From: Planctomycetota bacterium
GTDB taxonomy: Bacteria; Planctomycetota; Phycisphaerae; Phycisphaerales; UBA1924
Reading direction: 5' to 3'
DNA length: 64,000 nt
NCBI GenBank assembly: GCA_018242605.1
Contig: JAFEBP010000011.1
Span: 25,546-89,545 of the forward strand
Part shown: piece after piece, positions 53,614 to 60,545 of the stretch
How the letters are laid out: each line of letters opens with the position of its first letter
How positions within the stretch are numbered: position 1 is the first letter of the stretch
Made by a program: the position numbers and the translations under genes
Notes under the pieces: model-generated
The model's input: only the letters and a program-made list of their open reading frames with translations
The model's database searches: none
What the model was told of the DNA's origin: nothing

Positions 53614-54221
53614 TGCACACCCCGCCACGCATTCTGTGTATCGCGGCGGCGCTCGCGTGCCTTTTGGCGGCGTGCGCTTCGACCGACAGTTCGTTCAAGT
53701 TGCCCAAGGACTCATCGGCCGACCTGAAGAAGGCCGTGGAAGCGGCGTCCCGAGGGGACAAGCTGCGCAAGGAGAAGAAGTGGGACAAGGCCGCGGCGGC
53801 GTACCAGGAGTCGATCGCGGCGAAGGGTGACATCGGCGCCGTGTGGGTGAACGCGGGGGTGTGCCTGATGCAGATGGGTGACTTCCTGCCGGCGCGGGAC
53901 GCATTCCTGCGTGCGGCGGACCTGATCCCCGGGGACAGCCGGCCGTACGAGAACCTGGGGACGCTGTATCACCTTCGCGGGTATGACAAGGAAGCGCTGG
54001 ACTACTACTGCAAGGCGGCGGACCTTGATCCCAACTCGCTGACGGCGCACCGGGGCCTGGCGACGGCAATCAAGAACACTCGCGCGGTGTCGCCGGCGAT
54101 GCTGGAGCGGATGGACCGGGCGATTCTGCTGGAGACCAACCCGGAATATCTGCGGATGATGCGGATTGACCGGGGCCGCATCGCGGAATCACTGAAGGAA
54201 ACGGAAAAGGCGACGAGCTAA
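53613..54221 (+). CDS. TPR-repeat lipoprotein
   Basis: 202 residues. Signal peptide with lipobox LLAAC (Cys near residue 21) followed by about three TPR units (KWDKAAAAYQESIAAKGDIGAVWVNAGVCLMQMGDF, DSRPYENLGTLYHLRGYDKEALDYYCKAADLDPNS). I chose ATG 53613, four bases after GGAG; ATG 53610 is too close to it. Likely a PilF/PilW-like outer-membrane assembly lipoprotein for the secretion or pilus genes upstream (inference from context). Confidence 0.7.
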   Translation: MHTPPRILCIAAALACLLAACASTDSSFKLPKDSSADLKKAVEAASRGDKLRKEKKWDKAAAAYQESIAAKGDIGAVWVNAGVCLMQMGDFLPARDAFLRAADLIPGDSRPYENLGTLYHLRGYDKEALDYYCKAADLDPNSLTAHRGLATAIKNTRAVSPAMLERMDRAILLETNPEYLRMMRIDRGRIAESLKETEKATS

Positions 54222-54284
54222 GAAGCGGGCCACCGGGCGCTCGTGACGGGGAGGTCTTGCGCTCGCTGCGACGGGCCGCTGCGC

Positions 54285-55418
54285 TCATGCGGGCGAGGCG
54301 GCGGCGACTTGTCGCGCGGTGATCTGACGGGTGCGGACAGCGCTGGCGAACGACACACAATCCTGGATGACCCAGAGTTGGCTCAGCATGTGAGCATCGG
54401 CAACGGGATCGATGCCGTGAGCGGCGAGGAGAGATCGCAGTGCGCGCAACGCCGCGGGGCGGGTGGGGCGCAGGAGCACGGGGGCCAGTTCGTGGCTGAG
54501 GATACCGGCGGCGCGGCAGGCGAGGATGAGTTCAAAGGCCTGCGCGGCGTCGGTGACGGCTTGATCGCCGAGGTCCTTGACGTGCGGATGGTTGAGGACG
54601 CACGAGCGCCAAAACCCGAAGCCCCCACCGGAGAATGCGCCGCATTCAAAGGCGAAGGCGTGGGCTTCGCTCAGCACAGGATCGGCGCGAGAAAAGAAGG
54701 GCCAACGGCACACAAGGATGTAGATGGCGCAGGCAACGCTCAGGGCCGACCAGCCGAAACAGGCTCCGACAACGAAGGCTGCCGGGAGGCCCAGGACCAG
54801 AATCCAGCGCAGGAGCACACCACGCCGAGAGTAGAGCCGGGTGTGGGCGTGCTCATGCGCGATGATCGCGACCTCCTGCGGGAGCACGCCTCTGACGGCG
54901 GCCAGGGAGAGCAGGTCGTTGAACGAGGGCCAGCGGCCCTTGATCGCGATGGCGGCGGCGCGGGGAAGGCAAACGCCGGCAGCGCCTTTGGGCATGGTGC
55001 GGCGGGCGGCGCGCGAGCCGGGCTCCAAAATCAGGAGCCACCAGCCGGAGATGGAGTTGGGTTGTTCGCCTTTTATGACGGCGGCCCGGAGGTCGTCGCA
55101 GGCGATGGAGGGGAAGAAGTCCGTGCGTGCATCGAGTTCGGCGGCGAGGGCGGGCCAGAGTTTCTCGGCGCTCTCGGGAGTGATGGCGGCGAGGAGGGGA
55201 GCGAGGTCCAGGGCGGGGAGCGGGTCCGCCGCGGCGTCTGCGAGGAGGAGGCGGAGGCGCTGGTTGGCGGTGCGCAGAAGGGCGACAGGGACGCGGGTGC
55301 TGGCGTGGCCGGCCATGTTGAGCAGGGAATCTGCGCGATCGGCGTGCGCAGCGCAGATGGAGAGCCACTGGCGCGTGTCGGCGGGCTTGGAGGGTGTTGG
55401 GTGTGCTTCCACGGGCAC
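54285..55418 (-). CDS. Membrane-associated HExxH zinc metallopeptidase-like protein (M48/M56-like)
   Basis: About 377 residues if started at GTG 55418; the true start is unresolved (GTG 55484 or 55493 would overlap the divergent gene). The motif VAIIAHEHAHTRLYSRRG gives H188-E-x-x-H192. Two membrane helices follow (WILVLGLPAAFVVGACFGWSA and AIYILVC), and SEAHAFAFECG after them could supply the third zinc ligand (Glu), as in M48/M56 peptidases. The N-terminal part is helical without motifs. Substrate unknown; convergent with the TPR lipoprotein. Confidence 0.65.
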   Translation of the reverse strand: MPVEAHPTPSKPADTRQWLSICAAHADRADSLLNMAGHASTRVPVALLRTANQRLRLLLADAAADPLPALDLAPLLAAITPESAEKLWPALAAELDARTDFFPSIACDDLRAAVIKGEQPNSISGWWLLILEPGSRAARRTMPKGAAGVCLPRAAAIAIKGRWPSFNDLLSLAAVRGVLPQEVAIIAHEHAHTRLYSRRGVLLRWILVLGLPAAFVVGACFGWSALSVACAIYILVCRWPFFSRADPVLSEAHAFAFECGAFSGGGFGFWRSCVLNHPHVKDLGDQAVTDAAQAFELILACRAAGILSHELAPVLLRPTRPAALRALRSLLAAHGIDPVADAHMLSQLWVIQDCVSFASAVRTRQITARQVAAASPA

Positions 55419-55474
55419 GAAGGGCGAGCGTACGGGGGCTACAGGCGTGAGAGGGCGCGATATCCTGATGGGCG

Positions 55475-56479
55475 ATGCTGCCACGATGTCCACGGTGCGG
55501 GTATGACCTTTCGGGGGAGGTAGTCCGGTGGGAGGACCGTTGCCCGTTGCACGGCACGTGCAGCGAGTGCGGGCTGGAGTTGGAGTGGGGCGACGTGGTG
55601 CGGCCGCAGCGTTGGCAGGTGCCGGGGTTTGTGGAACACGCGACGGGATTGTGGGGCACATTCGCCGCGGCGTGGCGAACGTGGTGGTGGACATTTTCCC
55701 CACGGTCGTTCTGGAGGAGGGTGAATATCACTGCGCAGGTGCGCCCGCGGCGGTGGCTGGTGTGGCTGGCGATCGTGATGCTGGGAACGAGGCTCTTCGC
55801 GGCCGCGGTGTACTGCGCTGCGGCGACGATCGACTACCGCGGCAATGGCGGGTTTGGGAAGGTGCGGGATGTGTGGGGCGCGGTGGCGGAAACCACGGCG
55901 AGGGCGCTGCTGAGGGGCGTTGCGAGAGCGGACGTGTACTACTCGACTCGGAAGCCGGGGGTGTTCAGGCTGCCGTGGCACGTGGACCTATCGGCGTATC
56001 CGGTGCCGGTGGTGTTGCGATGGACGCCGCTGCTGTTCGTGCTGCCGCCGGTCGTGCTGCTGCTGTTGCCGGTGACGCGGCGGATGGCGAAGATCCGTGC
56101 GGCGCACGTGGGGCGGACCTTTGTATATTCGCTAGCCCCCCTTGGAGTCATTCTGGTCCTGGATGTTCTCAACGCTGTGCGCGTGTTTACGCGGGTCAAG
56201 ATCGGGGTTGATCCGTTCGAGAAGTGGCTCTTGACGCCGCGATGTGACCCATCATGGCCGAGCGTCATCACGGAGCATGCCGGCGCCGTCGTGACCACAG
56301 CGCTGCCTCTGCTCACGGCGTGGCTGACGGTGTGGTGGTGGCAGGCGCTGCACAGTTGGGGCTTGACGAAGCGCAAGGACCTGATCGCGACGCTGGTGGT
56401 CATCTGGTGCCTGGGGATCGCGATCGCGGTGGGGACAGGGGCGTTGTTCCTGATCGTGACGAGATCGGTGTGGCGGTGA
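55475..56479 (+). CDS. Zinc-ribbon multi-pass membrane protein, unknown function
   Basis: 334 residues. The very N-terminus holds MLPRCPRCGYDLSGE and CPLHGTCSECGLELEWGD, a zinc ribbon of the planctomycete type, followed by five or six membrane helices. No function recognised. The start ATG is clear but lies close to the start of the divergent metallopeptidase gene, so one or both starts may be further inside. Confidence 0.7.
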   Translation: MLPRCPRCGYDLSGEVVRWEDRCPLHGTCSECGLELEWGDVVRPQRWQVPGFVEHATGLWGTFAAAWRTWWWTFSPRSFWRRVNITAQVRPRRWLVWLAIVMLGTRLFAAAVYCAAATIDYRGNGGFGKVRDVWGAVAETTARALLRGVARADVYYSTRKPGVFRLPWHVDLSAYPVPVVLRWTPLLFVLPPVVLLLLPVTRRMAKIRAAHVGRTFVYSLAPLGVILVLDVLNAVRVFTRVKIGVDPFEKWLLTPRCDPSWPSVITEHAGAVVTTALPLLTAWLTVWWWQALHSWGLTKRKDLIATLVVIWCLGIAIAVGTGALFLIVTRSVWR

Positions 56480-56964
56480 AGGACGCCGAAATCAACAGCG
56501 GACTCAGGCTGGGAGTGGCGCGTTGGGCATTTGAGAGCCGCACGTACGTGACTGGCACATTGGATTTGGCTTAGAAGGGTGCCAAAGTGGCTCCTGACTG
56601 GGGGGGCCGACGGGCCGGGCCAAGTCCGAGGCTGGGGAGGGGATGCGGGGTGAAACTCACACGCGGTGCGGCAGACCACCGATAACACGACTCAGCTTGG
56701 TACATATCATCCTAACATTTACCTGCTTTTTTCCCTACGGTTGGGGTCTCTCGCCTAGCGCGAACGGCGGAACCAAGATCGCAAGCGGTGCGCGGTGGCG
56801 GGTGACTCGGGTCGCATGTTGGACGGCGGGCATTCATCAACAGGGCTTTGACCCATGAACCTCGCAAATGCCCGGCACACGGGTTGCACCGGCCCCCGGC
56901 TCACGTTCGAGCCCAACCGATTACCGGCCTGCTTCGTATAGTGTGAAACTCGCTGGAGAACCGC
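56480..56964. other. 485-base leader before the HlyD/M50/SecA cluster
   Basis: No credible gene, hairpin terminator or repeat is visible. The last part contains TATAGT (56937-56942), a possible -10 element with no good -35, and GGAG before the next ATG. An AT-rich patch lies near 56700-56750. Confidence 0.45.
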
Positions 56965-57915
56965 ATGAGATACCCGTTTGGCACTGCTCGGAACCTGTTG
57001 TTGGCCTGCGTCATTGCCTCGGCGATGCCGGCGGTGGTGATGGCGCAGCAGCCATCGCGCGTCGGCGGGTTCGACACGCGGGGGCTGGACCCGTCGATCA
57101 TCTCGGCGTTCAGCGATGTGAAGGCGGTCACGCATCCGGCGCACGACGCGATCATGGGGTTCTCTCTGGCGACGAACATCACGGAGGTGGTGATCAAGGG
57201 CGGCCAGGAGGTGACCAAGGGGCAGATCCTGGTGCGCGGGGATGACGGCGAGGACCTGGCGCTGCTGAAACTGCAGAAAGTGCGGACCGCGACCGATCTG
57301 CCGGTGCAGCGTGCGAAGAAGCAGGCGGAGTTGGCGGAGAAAGAACACGAGATCCAGCGCGAGGTGTCCAAGAACGGCGGCTCGTCTCCGCAGCAGTTGG
57401 ACCGGGCGCGGCTGGCGGCCGAGGTGGCGGTGATCGACTTTGAGAACGCCAAGGTGCAGCAGACGCAGGAAGTGATCCAGCAGGAGCGCATGCAGGCGCG
57501 CGTGGACCGGTACCAACTCAGGGCGCCGTTTGACGGTGTGGTTGACCAGGTGCTGATGGACGTGGGCCAGGTGGCGGCGGAGAACGAGAAGGTGATCCGC
57601 GTGGTCAACATCGACACGCTGTGGATTGATGCGCCGGCCTCGACCATGGACCCGGTGACGATGACGCTCAAGGTGGCGGACAAGGCCTGGGTGCTGATCG
57701 ACGTGGCGGGCGCGGCCCGGGTGACCGAGGGTCGCGTGGTGGAGGTAGCCCCCACCGCCGACCCGGCGAGCCGCACGCGTCGCGTGCGGGTGGAGATCGA
57801 CAACCCCAAGGGGCCCATGCGGCTGCTCGCGGGCGAGCCGTGCTACGTGCGGTTCACGCCGCCGAGCGAAGAGTTCAACAAGAAGGTCGCGGACGCCGTC
57901 AAGCCGCGGGGCTGA
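56965..57915 (+). CDS. HlyD/RND-type periplasmic adaptor protein
   Basis: 316 residues. Signal peptide ending VVMAQQ, then a biotinyl-lipoyl half-motif (TEVVIKGGQEVTKGQILVRGD), a coiled-coil hairpin (~100-180, LPVQRAKKQAELAEKEHEIQREVSK), and the second half RYQLRAPFDGVVDQVLMDVGQVA with a beta-barrel after it. This is the canonical membrane fusion protein layout that bridges an inner-membrane unit to an outer-membrane channel. It is the first of three adaptor-type proteins in a row, with no pump or ABC ATPase adjacent. Confidence 0.88.
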   Translation: MRYPFGTARNLLLACVIASAMPAVVMAQQPSRVGGFDTRGLDPSIISAFSDVKAVTHPAHDAIMGFSLATNITEVVIKGGQEVTKGQILVRGDDGEDLALLKLQKVRTATDLPVQRAKKQAELAEKEHEIQREVSKNGGSSPQQLDRARLAAEVAVIDFENAKVQQTQEVIQQERMQARVDRYQLRAPFDGVVDQVLMDVGQVAAENEKVIRVVNIDTLWIDAPASTMDPVTMTLKVADKAWVLIDVAGAARVTEGRVVEVAPTADPASRTRRVRVEIDNPKGPMRLLAGEPCYVRFTPPSEEFNKKVADAVKPRG

Positions 57916-57973
57916 GCGGTGCGGTCCGATTCGTGCAGCAACACCCGGTTGAGATTTTTTGGGGGCGTCCCTC

Positions 57974-60031
57974 GTGATCGAACAACAGAACTTAAAAACC
58001 CCGAGCTGGCAGCGAGTGGTCGCCGAACTCACGGTGCCGGTGGCCGATGATCGGCTCTTCCTGCTGAGGCTGGTGTCGGTGCTCGGCCAAGTGAGCGGCG
58101 CGCGGCAGGCGGTGCTGCACCTGCTGGGCGGGCAGCGCGATGATTCGCCGGCCGGCCCGGAGCCGCGGGCGGCGCTGGTGTGGCCGCTGGCGCCGGACAT
58201 GGTGGACGCCTCGGGGCGGATGACGCTTCCGGTGGAGCAGTTGCTGGACCCTGCGCGGGTGGCGGAGAGTTCGATCGAGCGGGCGGCGGAGGCCAAGAAC
58301 GCGGCGCGGGCGGTAGCGACATCGCGGCAGTCGGTGGTGTACGCGCTCGACGGCGATGATCAGATGTACGACCCCAGCGGGGGACGCGGGCATGTGATCG
58401 CGGTTCCGATCACGTCGGGGCTTCCTTCCGAGGCGGCGTCGCTGCCGCTGGCGGGCGTCGTGACGCTGCTGCTGGACGGGCGGTCGCGTCAGGCTCTGCA
58501 GACGACGCTGGCGCTGGTTGAGGTGCTGGCGGGGTATGTCTTCTCGCACGCGTCTCAGCAGGCGCTGCGGCGGGTGCAGGCGTCGTCGCGGTCGATGGAC
58601 CTGGCGGCGCGGCTGTTGGCGAGCGTGAACCAGACGCCGAACTTCAAGGGGTGCTGCTTCCAGTTTGTCAACGATCTGTGCCGCGCGTTGGGCGTGGATC
58701 GCGTGGCGCTGGGGTGGGTGCATGGGAGCGGGAGCAACGTGGCGGTGCGTCGCGGGGCGGGCGGCGGGCGGCAGAACGTGAAGGTGACGGCGCTGAGCGA
58801 CACGGAGAACCTGGACCGCCGCATGGCGATGATCCAGAAGCTCGAGGCGGCGATGGAGGAATGCCTGGACCAGGAGCAGACGGTGATCTATCCGCCGCCG
58901 CCCCCGAGCGGGCCGGAGGCGGACGCGGTGCTGTCGGGCGCGATCACGCACGCGCACCGCGAACTGGCGGCGAGCGACGCGAAGCTGCGGGTGGCGTCGT
59001 TCCCGCTGCGGGTGGGTGACGCCTCGGGGGACCGGATCGTGGGCATCGTGCTGGTGGAATCGACCGGCGACACGAAGATCGACGCGTCGGCGGCGGAACT
59101 GGTGCAGTCGGCGCTGGACCTTGTCGCGCCGGTGCTGGCGGTGCGGCACAGCGACGATCGGCTGATCGCGCTGCGGGTGTGGGACTGGGTGCTCAAAACG
59201 GCGGCGTGGGCGGTTGGTCCCAAGCACACGGTGTGGAAGGCCGCGGGCGTCGCGGTGATGGTGGCGACGCTGTTCATGTTCTTCTTCCGCACGACGTACC
59301 GGTTCGGCGCGGCGATGGAGTTGCAGCCGCGGGAGCGGCGGACGATCTCCGCGCCGTTCGATGGGACGATCGCGACGCTGGGCAAGGGCGTGGAGCCGGG
59401 GCGGAAGGTCGAGGCCGGGCAGACATTGCTCGAGTTCGACACGACCGAGCGGCGGCTGAGCTCGCTGGAGGCACGCAGCCAGATCGTGCAGTTCGAGACC
59501 GAGGCGGACGAGCAGCTCAAGAAGGGGAATCTCTCCGAGGCGCAGCAGGCCAAGGCCAAGGCGGACCAGGCGCGGGCCAAGATGCAGTTGCTGGAGCACG
59601 AGATCTCGCGGGCGAACGTGGGTGCGCCGATCGGCGGGGTGATCATCGCGGGCGACCTCAAGGACAAGGTCGGCGCGGCGGTGAAGCTGGGCGAGAAGCT
59701 CTTCGAGCTCGCGGACCTGTCGGACATGGTTGTCATCGCGAAGGTCGACGACCGGGATATCTCGATGATCTCGCTGGGTCAGACCGGGGAGATCAGCCCC
59801 AAGAGCGACCCGAGCCTGGCGATCCCGTTCACGGTGGAGCGGATCGTGCCGCTGGCGCAGGCGGCGGAAGGTCAGAACAACTTTGAGGTGCACTGCAAGC
59901 TGGACCGAACGCCGGGATGGTTCAGGCCGGGGATGGAGGGGCACGCGAAGTTCGACGGGCCGCGGAAGAACCTGGCGTGGATTGCTTCGAGGCGGATTTT
60001 GGACACGCTTCGAGTTTGGCTGTGGTGGTAG
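57974..60031 (+). CDS. GAF-domain protein fused to a HlyD-like adaptor
   Basis: 685 residues from GTG 57974 (TTG 57959 also possible). The N-terminal ~400 residues are cytoplasmic and GAF-like (DLAARLLASVNQTPNFKGCCFQFVNDLCRALGVDRVALGWV), preceded by a second possible GAF-type segment. One membrane helix at ~421-440 is followed by a HlyD core: ISAPFDGTIATLGKGVEPGRKVEAGQTLLEFD, a short coiled coil (~500-540) and IGGVIIAGDLKDKVGAAVKLGEKLFELAD. A sensor-like module on the inside joined to an adaptor outside suggests that a cytoplasmic signal tunes export. It lies 58 bases after the first adaptor gene. Confidence 0.85.
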   Translation: MIEQQNLKTPSWQRVVAELTVPVADDRLFLLRLVSVLGQVSGARQAVLHLLGGQRDDSPAGPEPRAALVWPLAPDMVDASGRMTLPVEQLLDPARVAESSIERAAEAKNAARAVATSRQSVVYALDGDDQMYDPSGGRGHVIAVPITSGLPSEAASLPLAGVVTLLLDGRSRQALQTTLALVEVLAGYVFSHASQQALRRVQASSRSMDLAARLLASVNQTPNFKGCCFQFVNDLCRALGVDRVALGWVHGSGSNVAVRRGAGGGRQNVKVTALSDTENLDRRMAMIQKLEAAMEECLDQEQTVIYPPPPPSGPEADAVLSGAITHAHRELAASDAKLRVASFPLRVGDASGDRIVGIVLVESTGDTKIDASAAELVQSALDLVAPVLAVRHSDDRLIALRVWDWVLKTAAWAVGPKHTVWKAAGVAVMVATLFMFFFRTTYRFGAAMELQPRERRTISAPFDGTIATLGKGVEPGRKVEAGQTLLEFDTTERRLSSLEARSQIVQFETEADEQLKKGNLSEAQQAKAKADQARAKMQLLEHEISRANVGAPIGGVIIAGDLKDKVGAAVKLGEKLFELADLSDMVVIAKVDDRDISMISLGQTGEISPKSDPSLAIPFTVERIVPLAQAAEGQNNFEVHCKLDRTPGWFRPGMEGHAKFDGPRKNLAWIASRRILDTLRVWLWW

Positions 60032-60032
60032 A

Positions 60033-60075
60033 GAAATGTTGAAAGGGGGAAATGGGGAAAGGGGGAAATTCGGAT
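60033..60075. repeat. Purine-rich pseudo-heptad repeats upstream of the four-helix-bundle gene
   Basis: Units of the form GGGGAAA/GGAAATG (GAAAGGG GGAAATG GGGAAAG GGGGAAA TTCGG) fill most of the spacer between the GAF-HlyD gene and the four-helix-bundle gene. Confidence 0.6.
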
Positions 60076-60117
60076 GGCGAGGATTGGGTGGGTCGGACAG
60101 TTTGAAAGGAGTCGTCG

Positions 60118-60480
60118 ATGGGGCGGTTGCGGAAGGAGTTTCTGGACCGTGTTGATGCGGTGATCGATCGGTTGCTGGACGCGGCGGACGCGTTGGCCTC
60201 ACAGCGGATTTCGTCACGGATCATCGAGCAGGTGTATGCGAGCACAACTTCCATCGGAGCGAACGTATGGGAAGCGGACGCGGCGATGAGCCGCAAGGAC
60301 TTCTGCAGGTCGCTCTCGATTTCCCTGAAGGAAGCGAATGAATGCAGATTCTGGATGCGTCTGGCGGTGAGGAGAGCGTGGTTCGCGGCGGAGCGGATGA
60401 GCCCGGTATTACGAGAGGTTGAGGAGATTCAAAACGTCTTGAGCACCATGATCCGAAACACCAGGAAGAACGGCAACTAA
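60118..60480 (+). CDS. Four-helix-bundle protein (23S rRNA intervening-sequence type)
   Basis: 120 residues with AAGGAG six bases upstream. Four amphipathic helices with a central SSRIIEQVYASTTSIGANVWEA and FCRSLSISLKEANECRFWMRLA, the pattern of the IVS-derived four-helix-bundle family (TIGR02436-like). Family members form pentamers and are of unknown function; they occur inside rRNA genes or as scattered accessory genes. Here it interrupts an adaptor/protease operon and is flanked on both sides by purine- or pyrimidine-rich pseudo-heptad repeats, which suggests it arrived as a small insertion. Confidence 0.82.
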   Translation: MGRLRKEFLDRVDAVIDRLLDAADALASQRISSRIIEQVYASTTSIGANVWEADAAMSRKDFCRSLSISLKEANECRFWMRLAVRRAWFAAERMSPVLREVEEIQNVLSTMIRNTRKNGN

Positions 60481-60507
60481 CCAACATGACGCGGTAGCCG
60501 ACTGCGG

Positions 60508-60545
60508 TTCCTGATTTCCCGATTTCCGACTTCCACATTTCCACA
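60508..60545. repeat. Pyrimidine-rich pseudo-heptad repeats downstream of the four-helix-bundle gene
   Basis: TTCCTGA TTTCCCGA TTTCCGA CTTCCACA TTTCCACA, 7- to 8-base units leading straight into the ATG of the next gene, opposite in strand sense to the purine-rich repeats before the four-helix-bundle gene. There is no ribosome binding site in this stretch. Confidence 0.65.
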
